Origin: Agrocybe praecox
Lineage: Eukaryota; Basidiomycota; Agaricomycetes; Agaricales; Agrocybaceae
Direction: 5' to 3'
DNA: 64,000 nucleotides
NCBI GenBank assembly: GCA_964017145.1
Contig: OZ024842.1
Location: 2,666,001 to 2,730,000 of the forward strand
Part shown: positions 1 to 9,610 of the stretch, in pieces
Layout: every line of letters begins with the position of its first letter
Position numbering within the stretch: position 1 is the first letter of the stretch
Position numbers and translations under genes: made by a program
The notes under the pieces: generated by a model
Database searches by the model: none
What the model was told of the DNA's origin: nothing
Seen by the model: only the letters and a program-made list of their open reading frames with translations

Positions 1-2565
1 AACACGCCTACACAAACTCCGGATGGCAATCGAGAGCGCAAGCTATCGCATCAGAACTCGGATACGCGTCTTTATACCAAGTATGGGACCGAATCGAACC
101 CCGGAAGTCCTTCGCCATATAATTCAGAGGGTATTGATGTATCGAGTTCACAAAGTGGCTCTAGCTATGGTCTGAAGTTGCCGACGACAATACCTCAGGT
201 GAAGCAGTGGTTGAGCTACAACTCTAAGAAAAAAATCAGTTCTCCTACTGGCCCAACTTCAGGGAGCGTATCTTTCTCTCCTCTCCCAGCGATAGACTCG
301 CCTGTCACTCCTATCACCAACAAGAAACCTTCATTGTCGGACATTTTTAGCGGAAAGAAGGGCAACGACTTGACCGACTGGGATGATCTCAACGGTTTGC
401 AGTTGAACGCTAGGACCGACGTAAAACCATCGGCGAATGTGCTCCTCGGCAACTCACCTCAGGGTAGCAGTCTTCCGGAATCAAATGGGAATGAAGCAGA
501 CCAATCCTTGAAAGTTCATCATCTTGTTCCTCTCGACCTTGCTGCAGGACGGGTATCGCCTTACAAGTTTCCCACTGAACCCACTTCACTGGCCAGGTTG
601 GCTTCGCCAGACCCCTCTACTCAGAGTGATTACCCAGCGCAGACGGCGTCGGATTCGTCGTCGACTCCGTCCTCTCAATATTCTTTGAGGATCCAACAAG
701 GCGCGCTCATGTTGGAACGCCTCGAAGAGAACCTCTCACGCGGTTTCAAGAGTCCGATGTGGTCTTCTGCAATAGATGACCCCCCTCGCAAATTGATTTT
801 ATCGTCTCCGGTACTCCAGGTCGTTAATCCTAATACAGTCAAGGATCGATTCCTATTCCTCTTTAATGACATCCTAGTCATCGCGAAACCTGTCACTTAC
901 GATCAAGATAGTCTTATGGATAGCTTCAAAGTAAGCTTACCAGACAGAAAGTATACTATAAAGAGTGTCGTGCAGATGCGAAATCTACGATTTTGTCCAG
1001 ATCGGACAGACACGCCAGCTAAAGCAGCTCCCCTCGGACAGCGAAATCCTCTAATTCGAAGTTTCGTTTCTCAATTTTCGAAAGATACAGACCACGCTAT
1101 CACCACCCTGTTTTCTAAATCCAATGTTCAAGAGAATGCCGTCCTCCTTGGGCAATTGCTTGCCAGGACTTTGGAGCTGGATAAAAGCCGCCTCGGCGAA
1201 TATCTGTCAAGGAAGACATCCAAAACTGTTTTGAAATCATATTTGGATAGTTTTGGGTTTGCCGGTTTAAGGGTAGATGTTGCATTACGTGTGTTTTTGC
1301 AATCGCTTAACGTGTCCCGGCATTCGCATCCATACGGCGCTCTTGAGCATCTCCTGGACTCCTTCGGCAGTCGGTGGTACGAGGCCAACGCCAAATTCGT
1401 GGCCTACGACAAGGATCTAGCCGTGCGTCTTGTGTGGGCAATCGCGCAACTGAACGAGCGTCTCCATGGTGGTATAGCAGACGAGCCTGGCCCTACTGAT
1501 CACATCAGACGCACAGTCACCAGCAAAGAATTCTTGGACGCATTCCGTCGATACGATGCGCGATACCTAGTCGCTGACGAACTTTTACAGGAGTTGTACA
1601 AAGCAATATACCATGAACGACTGTGTCAAGCACTCTCCAAAGGTTACGGTAGTCCTCAGGATATACCCATTACCATCAAAAGGCCCCTGCCAACACGACT
1701 TACTTACAAAGCGCAATCTGAGCCTATTGTGTTCCGCCTCCCCCAAGCTGATCCCCTATTTATGATCGAGCTCTATGGTCAAGACATGGAATTTGACCCA
1801 CCCGTTCTTCACTTTTCGAGGTCTTCTGAAGCCTCTTTCCGCGTCATGGGCAAATCACTGGGTTCCAAGACTATAACTATGTGTCGATCGGGCCCTAATG
1901 CTATCAAATATACCGGTCTTCCTGTAAGCCACACAATCGTGGTCGAGAGGGCTTTTATGCGCAACACATTCCAATTGGCGTTCCTGCAAGCTGGTAGCAA
2001 GAGAAGATACATGTTCAGCGTTGACGACCCTATTATCAGGAACGAATGGGCTACTTCCTTGAAGCGACAGATCGATTCGGCTCCGTCGGCTGCCGGCGGG
2101 TCAATTGCATCTCAATCTTTAAAATTCCACAAAGCCGCTGATGACGTCGCCTTTAAAGTCCTTCAAGACACGCTAATGCAATATGGAAGCCCCGCAAATA
2201 CTCACAGTTTGAATGGATCCGTCTCAACTCAAAATAGTGGCCTTGGTTCCCATCTTACGGGTTCATCTGTGCCTTTTACTCCAAGCCCTTTGCATACTCG
2301 TTCGAAGTCGCGAAGCCGGGTGTACCACCGACATGGTGCCGGTAGGAACGAACTGGACCTCGCTCGTCAATCGCCCTACAACTCCTATGACAGTAATGAG
2401 TACAGCCCTGAGTCGAGCGACCAAGCCAACTCACCAGAGCAAAATTCTGACGGTGTTCAATGGACAGCGAGAGACCTCGAAATTCATTGCCAACAGAACA
2501 GTTCGATTGCTCTCGTCCTTTCTTTCCTTCAAGTTGGCGTGCAGGAAGTTCCCTCAAATACCTAG
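1..2565 (+). CDS. Sec7/PH-domain protein (putative ARF-GEF), 5' partial
   Basis: The frame is open from base 1, so the gene starts upstream of the window; no in-frame ATG marks a start here. The 854 visible residues begin with Ser/Pro-rich disordered sequence. A PH-like segment follows around residues 235-320 (core RFLFLFNDILVIAKP), then a Sec7-like helical domain around 370-545, then a second PH-like domain around 580-690 ending in NEWATSLKRQI. The Ser-rich tail ends FLQVGVQEVPSNT. Sec7 proteins exchange nucleotide on ARF GTPases at Golgi, endosome or plasma membrane, and PH domains recruit them there. The Sec7 identity rests on the LGEYL...YLDSFGF..LRVDVALR pattern. The usual LPGEAQ loop carrying the catalytic glutamate is replaced by sequence around NVSRHSHP, and NTDLHN by NERLHG, so exchange activity is uncertain. 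The layout resembles the yeast Syt1 / fission yeast Sec73-Sec74 type. No intron is needed in the visible part. Confidence 0.8.
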   Translation, partial: NTPTQTPDGNRERKLSHQNSDTRLYTKYGTESNPGSPSPYNSEGIDVSSSQSGSSYGLKLPTTIPQVKQWLSYNSKKKISSPTGPTSGSVSFSPLPAIDSPVTPITNKKPSLSDIFSGKKGNDLTDWDDLNGLQLNARTDVKPSANVLLGNSPQGSSLPESNGNEADQSLKVHHLVPLDLAAGRVSPYKFPTEPTSLARLASPDPSTQSDYPAQTASDSSSTPSSQYSLRIQQGALMLERLEENLSRGFKSPMWSSAIDDPPRKLILSSPVLQVVNPNTVKDRFLFLFNDILVIAKPVTYDQDSLMDSFKVSLPDRKYTIKSVVQMRNLRFCPDRTDTPAKAAPLGQRNPLIRSFVSQFSKDTDHAITTLFSKSNVQENAVLLGQLLARTLELDKSRLGEYLSRKTSKTVLKSYLDSFGFAGLRVDVALRVFLQSLNVSRHSHPYGALEHLLDSFGSRWYEANAKFVAYDKDLAVRLVWAIAQLNERLHGGIADEPGPTDHIRRTVTSKEFLDAFRRYDARYLVADELLQELYKAIYHERLCQALSKGYGSPQDIPITIKRPLPTRLTYKAQSEPIVFRLPQADPLFMIELYGQDMEFDPPVLHFSRSSEASFRVMGKSLGSKTITMCRSGPNAIKYTGLPVSHTIVVERAFMRNTFQLAFLQAGSKRRYMFSVDDPIIRNEWATSLKRQIDSAPSAAGGSIASQSLKFHKAADDVAFKVLQDTLMQYGSPANTHSLNGSVSTQNSGLGSHLTGSSVPFTPSPLHTRSKSRSRVYHRHGAGRNELDLARQSPYNSYDSNEYSPESSDQANSPEQNSDGVQWTARDLEIHCQQNSSIALVLSFLQVGVQEVPSNT

Positions 2566-3320
2566 TCATTCTAATCCATGTTGTACGTCGGCATTTTTGT
2601 TTTGACTTTGACGAAACACTCATAATATTTTGTTCTCCAGTTTATTCATCTGTAAATCTACTCATTCCCTTACATCGTCGTTCTCTTTTATGCTTTCCAT
2701 AATCCATGTATGTTATCAGCAGGTTATCAGTTTTCTTCTATATGATTAGCAGCACTACCTACCCGTCTTCTACATTCCATATCCTATCTTTCATTTTCCT
2801 GGGCCTCTTTTTCTTGATTAGTACGTACTTATATGTAGCTCTCTTTATATCAGTTATCTCTCTATACAATTATAGCAACACTTTCATATGCTTGTTTCTC
2901 CATAAATTCTAGCTTCAATCTTCAACACCGGTTTTGCTCAATCTGGATGTCTGCTGACTACGCTGAATCCGGTATATTGTGTTTCATATGACGATGACAG
3001 GCGTTTTGAAGAAACGCGAAACGTGGTTATCATTTACCCCACTACTGCGGTGCTGTCGTTCGTGTACAAAACGCGTTTGCCGCACGCTGATCAACTGCTG
3101 ATCACACTCAAAAGGTCTGGATGAGAAATTGATTCGGTAAAGACGGTGTACGCTGCATGGCTATCATGCTCCTGCAATGCGGCTCGTTTAGATATATATA
3201 TAATTGTATCATCCAAGCCCTCCGTCATTAATCTGCCAATAAGTAACTCCTGGAGAGTCTACCGACGTTATCAAAGCGACCATTTTATTCCCCCTCTCCT
3301 TACTCCCTTTGCTACCCATC
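2566..3320. other. intergenic region, no gene seen
   Basis: This stretch lies between the Sec7/PH stop codon and the NFKBIL1-like start. The first half is T-rich (about 2590-2910) and probably holds the 3' UTR and terminator of the Sec7/PH gene. The second half, with a C/T-rich tract just before the next ATG, is likely the promoter and 5' UTR of the downstream gene. The short open frames here are low-complexity hydrophobic translations of T-rich DNA without protein-like character. Confidence 0.5.
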
Positions 3321-4196
3321 ATGATCCACTTGCAACAAGCCAAGTCAACGACAATCCCTGAGCGCCCGTATAGTCGATCACATAAACGTGCACACTCTGG
3401 TTCCACCTTCGAGACAATCGAAGTACCTTGGAAACAAGTAGCACATGCATTTACTTGGGTAGCAGAAGAACGATTCGTGAAGGGGAACCGACGACCCATG
3501 AAAACAGAAGAATGGGTCAGAGAACAACAACATATATTTAATCCCAAAGACAACTACCACAGTTTTTCCCAAACGCGCTCGACGCCCTATCGGACAGAAG
3601 AATGGGAAGACATGCGTTGCATCTACGGCGTAGAAGCTGACCTCTGGATGAGGCAAGAAGAACAGGCACGTCGCTTGGCGGAGGAGCGAGAAAAAGCTCG
3701 GGCAAGGATACAAGATGAGCTTCGCAGGATCGAGGCGCGTCTTCATCAGAAACGCGAGACAGAGAAAAGAGAGCGTGAGGCTGCGAGGGGCAGGGAGTAC
3801 GCAGAGCTGCAAGAAAAGGCAAGAAGAGACCGAGCGAAATTGGAAAAGTTGATCCTTGACGCGTGGGCTAATTACGAAACACGATGGTCGTCTCTTGTTT
3901 CCTCCTCTGGACCTCTCGAATTCAAGAAAATACCATGGCCATTGATCATCCCTCCTCGCGACACCAACGACATCACAAGAGACGCGCTTGTCGCGCTCAT
4001 CTTTTCTCCTCTACATTCGCAAAATCAATCGCGCAAAGAAAGGATACGCAACGCTCAGCTCCGGTGGCATCCAGATAGATTCAGACGATTCATAGGGCGG
4101 GTCCCACAGAAAGACCGGGCAGCTGTTGAAGAAGGGGTTGGGATCGTTGCAAGGTGTCTGAACGAGCTCATGGAGAAAGAAAAGAATTTCTTGTAA
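3321..4196 (+). CDS. NF-kappa-B inhibitor-like protein 1 (NFKBIL1)-type protein
   Basis: This is a single-exon gene of 291 residues. I chose the ATG at 3321, which follows a pyrimidine-rich leader; the frame is open a few codons further upstream without another ATG. The middle third (about residues 115-185) is a highly charged Arg/Glu coiled coil. The C-terminal part carries the segment KKIPWPL and a J-domain-like helix with RWHPDRF, as in the C-terminal region of NFKBIL1-like proteins. That family has been linked to mRNA processing in animals; its role in fungi is poorly defined. The HPD tripeptide resembles that of DnaJ proteins, but the rest of a J domain is not obvious, so an Hsp40 label would be too strong. 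It stands alone, with Mia40 starting 111 bp downstream on the same strand. Confidence 0.65.
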   Translation: MIHLQQAKSTTIPERPYSRSHKRAHSGSTFETIEVPWKQVAHAFTWVAEERFVKGNRRPMKTEEWVREQQHIFNPKDNYHSFSQTRSTPYRTEEWEDMRCIYGVEADLWMRQEEQARRLAEEREKARARIQDELRRIEARLHQKRETEKREREAARGREYAELQEKARRDRAKLEKLILDAWANYETRWSSLVSSSGPLEFKKIPWPLIIPPRDTNDITRDALVALIFSPLHSQNQSRKERIRNAQLRWHPDRFRRFIGRVPQKDRAAVEEGVGIVARCLNELMEKEKNFL

Positions 4197-4307
4197 ATTA
4201 TAATGAATAGTTTATTTATGTCTATTTACTTCGGGGGCTCATCTGCTGCCGTCGGAGGATTACTCAGTTAAATATTTAAGAGCTCTCCTCTCCTCCTCAT
4301 CTTCAAA

Positions 4308-5199
4308 ATGTTCTCCCGTTTCTCTAGAATTCCTCTTCGCCGATGCCTGCATACAGGTCCAGCCACAGGCGCATCTTCCAGCTTCTTTTCAAGACGCGCC
4401 GGAGCAGCGGTCGGTGCTTCTGCGGTCATGGCTGCTTACATGACTTGGCAATTAACAAATGAGAGCAATAGAATAGCTCTCGATGCTCCTCAGTCTTCAA
4501 AAGGTAAACATTCTTTCCTACTTGAGTTTATACGGCAACTCACTGCCATATCTTGCTAGCTGCAACAATAGCACCCCCACCGAAAGAAACGCGTCTGGCA
4601 AAACCTCTATCAGGGAATGACGTTGCTTCAGAGCCAGTACCAGCCTCTGTAGGTGACGAGTTCCTCCCAGACTCACCCGAGGAAGCTGCCGTCTCATCGC
4701 CTCAAAAAGACGACGGTGACTCCGAGGCAGGAGAAGAATCTTCAGGAGAGGGTATGGCAAGCTCAGGCGGCGCGTACAACCCAGAGACTGGCGAGATTAA
4801 CTGGGATTGCCCTTGTTTAGGCGGAATGGCTCATGGTCCCTGTGGCCCTGAATTCCGAGAGGCCTTCTCATGCTTTATCTACTCAGAAGCAGAGCCAAAA
4901 GGTATCAATTGCGTCGAGAAATTCCAGAACATGCAGAACTGCTTCAGGGAGCACCCTGAAGTATACGCAGACGGTAACTATATCGTCACCACTTCTTACG
5001 GTACCTCGGACTCACCGTTTAATTAACAGAAATTATGGATGATGACGAGGATGATGCCCCTTCCGCTTCCGACGCTTCCGACGTACCACCTCCAGAACAA
5101 TCAGATGACAAGTTGAACGGAGACGCGACTCCCAGCTCGGACGATTCACAGAAACCCCAGATAGACAGCGCGCCTATCTCCAGTGGCTCCTCTTTGTAG
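4308..5199 (+). CDS. MIA40: Mitochondrial intermembrane space import protein Mia40
   Basis: Three exons, 4308..4503, 4560..4973 and 5030..5199, join with closing phases to give 259 residues. The protein starts with an Arg-rich mitochondrial presequence and a hydrophobic stretch ([15 protein letters not shown]) that should anchor it in the inner membrane, as in fungal Mia40. The core has the redox-active CPC motif (DCPCLGG) followed by two CX9C motifs ([11 protein letters not shown] and [11 protein letters not shown]), the family hallmark. It oxidises incoming small cysteine-rich proteins in the intermembrane space and passes electrons to Erv1. The last exon adds an acidic Asp/Ser-rich tail. 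Both introns are about 56 nt with GT-AG ends. Family assignment is firm from the cysteine spacing. Confidence 0.93.
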
Positions 5200-5445
5200 G
5201 ACACTTCCCGCGTTCAAAACCGCCATATTGGAGGACTTTACACTGTAGACATATCACATTGCATAACTAATGTATCTATTCGCTATCAACCCCCGCTTTA
5301 AATACTTTAATCCATTGTTATTCCTTGAGGGACGCGTCAAATTCCGGGAAAGTGGATATCATGATTATACATTTACATAGGTATACAAGCACAGCAACAA
5401 AACATTGAAAATTGAAATGACCGACAAGAAAAATCCTCAAATATA

Positions 5446-8400
5446 TCAATCCATCCTGAAGTGTTTTTCGATAGCGTTGTCCTTCAAGATGTAGCCATTG
5501 GTTTTGAAGAGCTTAGACCGCAAGAAGGAAGAAATATCGAAAATATCGTGTTCTTTCGCCTGCAAGGAAAATGATTTTTTTTAGCACGCGCGCCTATAAT
5601 TCTATTTAGTACCCTTACCTTCTCTTCCAGTTCGGAAAGCTTGACGATGACGTTTTCTGGTTGTTCGTGACGTTGAAGTTGATGGAAACGAGCTTTGTCC
5701 TTGACAAGACCACCAAGAAGGAAAGCGAGCAGCTCCTCGTGGTCTTTGGACTGAGTAAGATATTTTCTGAATCCCTATAAAAGACAAACGCGTCAATAAT
5801 AACTTGCGTGGCCCTCAGACAACAACTTACACGTTGCAGGGTCTTCTTGATGCTCAATTTCTGTGCACTGACGAAACTGCCAACGGCTACTTCAATGGCC
5901 AGATCAATGTCGTCTGCTCGTACATATTCTCGCAAAGCCATCTTAGCACTGGCTTCTGCCATACGAATCATACTTTCCAGATGACGGACGGTGATGGGGT
6001 ACGAGCCGGTAGCCATCGATTCGCGACGGAGGTCAGCGAACAAACGAGAAAGTTTCTCCTGGTCTAGGTCGAAAAGTTTCGGCTTGATCTTCTCCTTGGC
6101 GTACATGATGTATTTGCGCAGAACATCTTGTGGAATAATCTATCACATTTCAAGAAATAAGCCACAGGCGAAAGAGGAAGAAAAAAACAGCGGGATCTAC
6201 TTACGTCTGCATCCAAAGAAGTGGCGACGTTCATTTCTTCTGTGTCCTTGTCGAATTTGGGATGGCTACGAAGATGACTGCCCACCACGAATCGTGCCAA
6301 CAGTTCGTCCATGACTGGGTCAACAGTGTCTTTCACGACGCATAGGACATCAAAACGCGACAGAATGGGCTCCGTCAACTCTACATTCTGCTGGAAAGGA
6401 ATAGTAGGGTTGTAGCGGCCACGAATAGGATTGGCCGCAGCGATGATAGCACAGCGTGCTTGCAGACTTGTCACAATGCCTGCCTTGGAGATAGAAATCG
6501 ATTGTTGTTCCATGGCTTCGTGGATAGAGGTTCTGTCTGCATCGTTCATCTTGTCGAATTCGTCGATCAAGCAAGTGCCTTTATCGGCAAGTACAAGGGC
6601 GCCTCCCTCCAGAGTCCATTCCTGAGTAATAGGGTCTTTGCGGACACTGGCTGTAAGACCAACAGCTGAAGCACCTTGACCGGTTGCAAAGACAGATCTA
6701 TGCGCGGTCTTCTCAACATATTTAAGGAATTGGGACTTTGCTGTTCCAGGATCTCCAAGCAAAAGGACATTAATGTCACCACGGATACGATGTTTGTGGT
6801 TAATATCTTTCGAAACACCTCCAAACAGAGAAAGGGCAATGGCTGTCTTGATATCTTCGTGGCCGTAGATAGACGGAGCAACAGACTTGATGATCCTCTT
6901 TCGAATTCGTTCGTCTTTGGCCAGATTGCGAATCTCTCTTTCATCCTCTTCAGTGAGGCGGAAGGCCGCAAAAAGGTCTTCCTTCTTGCTGACATGATTA
7001 GCCTCGATAATGGTCGAGAAAACAGGGAACCCATTCTTCGAGTTGAGTGATGCGTCAAAGTTGTTGCGATACACGCCCGTGATTTCCTACACCACCAATA
7101 AATATTTGCATCACCGAAGAATAAAAAGATGAAACTTACGACTTCTTCTCCTGGCTTTGCACTATCTATGAGGTCCCACAGCAAGATGACCTCGCGGTGC
7201 CGAGGGAGACGACCAGCAGGGACGGAACCCGGAGACTCCTGAAGAGTCAATTTTTGGTAATTCCGGTAGATTGTCTAAAGAACAAAATCACTGTTCAACG
7301 ACCAATGCACCATTACGATCAAGAGAATCACATACTTGTTCTGAGTTGACGACAAATGGTCCTTTGCTCTCACAATGGGCACAGTAACTGATTCTAACTT
7401 CTCGAGATGCATCCTGGTAAAATGGACCCAACACTGCCCCACATTTTCGGCAATCGAATTTGACGTATTTGAGTTGAGGGAAAACGCCAGTGCGCCTTGT
7501 CACGACGCCAGAAACGCGAACAAGATTGTTGAGATCAGACCGACGCAAGTCGCGCAATGTCGAGACCAGTGGAAGTTCGGCAATACGCACATGCACTTCG
7601 GAATGAATGCGCTTGTAAGCAGGGAAATAGACAAGGATCGCATCCATTGCAATTTCGTCGAAGATTTCCAGCATTGCGGTAGGCGAGTTAGTCAAGAAAT
7701 ATGCGAGAATTGGCTTTGTGTTGGCAAGATGGAGATAGGAAATTTCAAGGGATTCGGAGTTGGCTGTCATGTAATCGTTGAATGATAATTCGTTGCTTCA
7801 GTATGTCAACTTACTTTCTCCAAGATTCTTAATTCTTTGACCATAGACTGACGCGAGATGTTCGTCAACATGGGTCATCAAGAAATGGCGGAAATGGCGG
7901 ACGATTGATCGTCGAACACGGTCGTTGGTGATCCATTCAGCTATTGATTTTGCCTTGATATCGCTCAGCTGTTCCAAAGGAATTTCCTGCAGAGAAAGTC
8001 AGATGCCACGTCGTATTTGCTCATTCTCTGAACCCACATCTTCATTACCGTCCAAATCGTCCAAATCGCGCCTTTCATCATATTGCTTCCTGGTGCGCAT
8101 TTTCATGTTGGCCAAACCTAGCTCATCTACATCCTCGTTGTCCATATCGTCGTCACTTTCGAGAAATGCGGGTGCGTGAGGTCGTCGAGCAGCACGTTGT
8201 CCGCGCCTTCCCCCGCGTTCAGTCCGGTCGCGACGTGCCATCTTTGCTTCAGCTGCACGACGCGCAGCAGCCGATAACTCTTCTACATTCTCATCATCAT
8301 CTATTCCAGCTTCTGAGTAGTTGTCAAGAACATCATTGGCAGCATAATCCCTGATATGACAAGCATGAATGATAGGGAAAGAATAAACGATGCTTGACAT

Positions 8401-8676
8401 ACTGTTCCAGTGTTTCACCAAACAAATCTTCGCCGTCGTCATCTCCCTCTTCATCTATGTCGTGTACCGCATCTCTGTCGTCCAAGCTTTCGTCTGTGTC
8501 GGAAAAGGGCGCAGGAGGCGAAGAAGGCGGGAGGGATGATTGGCGGCGCGTCGGGGTACGTTGTGGGGGAGATGAGGGGGTTGTTGGGGAAGAGTCGCGT
8601 TGTCTCTTATTGCTACGAGAAGCCTGTTGCAAGCTTTAGACGCGTGTAGAGTACAAAATACGCATTTTCTTACCAT
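5446..8676 (-). CDS. MCM2: DNA replication licensing factor MCM2
   Basis: Ten exons can be spliced into 910 residues with all phases closing: 8674..8676, 8403..8623, 8038..8350, 7815..7986, 7336..7763, 7140..7274, 6205..7086, 5831..6139, 5619..5774 and 5446..5559. The protein is a subunit of the MCM2-7 helicase that is loaded on origins and unwinds DNA in S phase. Visible hallmarks are an acidic N-terminal tail (histone-binding region in other MCM2s), a zinc finger CRKC...CAHC, Walker [10 protein letters not shown], Walker [12 protein letters not shown], arginine finger LSRFDVL, and a C-terminal winged-helix region. The first coding exon is the ATG alone: the 8632 frame has a stop just upstream, and only splicing ATG to the GCTTCTCGT exon gives an open frame. 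Exon 3 ends at a GTGGGT donor. ACGCGT boxes lie just upstream and in intron 1. Confidence 0.95.
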
Positions 8677-8721
8677 TCTGTATGTTTTGTGGAGGAAGAT
8701 TAATGAAAAGACGCGACGCGT
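8640..8721 (-). promoter_or_regulatory. MluI cell-cycle box (MCB) sites at MCM2
   Basis: ACGCGT occurs at 8716-8721, preceded by a partial ACGCG at 8711, about 40 bp upstream of the MCM2 ATG, and again at 8640-8645 inside intron 1. ACGCGT is the binding core of MBF/DSC1, which drives G1/S transcription of replication genes including MCMs in yeasts. The sites are directly visible; that they are functional here is inferred from the position and the gene. ACGCGT also occurs elsewhere in this window at unrelated genes, so chance occurrence cannot be excluded. Confidence 0.5.
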
Positions 8722-8780
8722 TCAATTTTCATCAGCTGGGTTTCAAAGCGCGTTCTGTCGGAGCTTCAATACAGTTGAGT

Positions 8781-8975
8781 TGGACGATGGGATTCAGTAC
8801 TCAGTATTCAATATTCAATATTCAATATCACTCCAATTACGATTATAGTATACATTGAATGGGGGCGTTTATGCGAGGAATGGACCATTGGACGACGGGA
8901 TTCAGTATTCAATGACATTCCAATTATGATTTAAATAATAAAATAGTATACAGTATGGGTGTGTTTATGCGAGGA
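8781..8975. repeat. imperfect tandem direct repeat between MCM2 and Emi1 genes
   Basis: Two copies of a roughly 90-100 bp unit lie head to tail. Copy 1 (about 8781-8879) begins TGGACGATGGGATTCAGTA and ends GTTTATGCGAGGA. Copy 2 (about 8889-8975) begins TGGACGACGGGATTCAGTA and ends with the same GTTTATGCGAGGA. Both contain CATTCCAATTA or CTCCAATTA and ATAGTATACA. Copy 1 is longer through expansion of an ATTCAAT-type microsatellite at 8800-8830. Copy 2 runs into the 3' end of the Emi1-family gene, so the unit may have copied that gene's terminal segment into the MCM2 promoter side. Confidence 0.75.
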
Positions 8976-9471
8976 CTATGTTTGTGTTCGGGTTTCTCTC
9001 ATTACCTCGTCGGTAATGCGCTTTGGAAAATTCGCCAAGGGCTCCCTGAGAAAAGTTGAGTAGAGATAGAAAGTTGAAGAGAAAGAGAACAGACTCTCGA
9101 ATATCCCAAACGTCCTCGCTACTTTTACTTAACCGCCTGTTGGCCCACCATTCTGCTCGGCGACGAATCCAAGCTTCGCGCTGTTCCTCGGGATGCATCG
9201 CCTTGAGCGACAAGCAAAACTTGAACTCTTGGAACTTGCTATCACAGTTGGTCCTATTTCCGAATCTGTAGATAGACTTAATCTGTGAACGCATAGCTAG
9301 AATCCCATCTTAACAGTGTTTACAAGCGGAATACGCGTAGGACATACCGCTGCACCCAATGTAGTCGTCAAAGACGCCTACGCATCCTGGAATGTCCGCA
9401 GGCGTGGGATGTAGCTTGCGCAGACGATCCTCTTCTTGGGCCACTGCCTTGCTGAAATCGAGTTTTGACAT
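8965..9471 (-). CDS. EMI1: Emi1-family (DUF3128) cysteine-motif protein
   Basis: The gene starts at ATG 9471 (MSKLDFSKAV...) and has an intron between 9348 and 9296; the junction gives G+CT, continuing AMRSQIKSIYRFG. Core motifs are CVGVFDDYIGCS, a cysteine in NRTNCDSKFQEFKFC, and AWIRRRAEWWANRRL followed by SSEDVWDIR, the signature of the small Emi1/DUF3128 family. Budding yeast EMI1 was named for early meiotic induction and has been linked to mitochondrial function. The 3' end is unclear. Read straight through, the frame ends at 8965. After a possible acceptor at 9046-9047, a different frame reads EPLANFPKRI and stops at 8976, matching the family's usual EPL-NFP ending, but no GT donor in the right phase is visible. 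Either a non-canonical splice or an indel is possible. Confidence 0.72.
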
Positions 9472-9610
9472 TGAAGGGAAAGAGAGACCCGCGTGATGCC
9501 AGACGACTGCATCCGTGACTTCCACGACCCCGCTCCTTCACATCTGATTTTCATATGCCACTCCCATGTAGTACATATCATGTCTCTGTCAACTCTTTGT
9601 TCTTGACAAA

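Noticed and set aside
3321..4196. DnaJ/Hsp40 protein because of the HPD in RWHPDRF
   Set aside because: Only that helix resembles a J domain, and the surrounding KIPWPL and coiled coil fit NFKBIL1-like proteins better.
4504..4559. Read-through of Mia40 intron 1
   Set aside because: The frame runs into a stop at 4559, while splicing to 4560 joins the presequence exon to the CPC-bearing exon in phase.
8624..8632. Non-ATG (TTG) start for MCM2 at 8632
   Set aside because: A stop lies two codons upstream, and an ATG|GTAAGA exon 50 bp away splices in frame.
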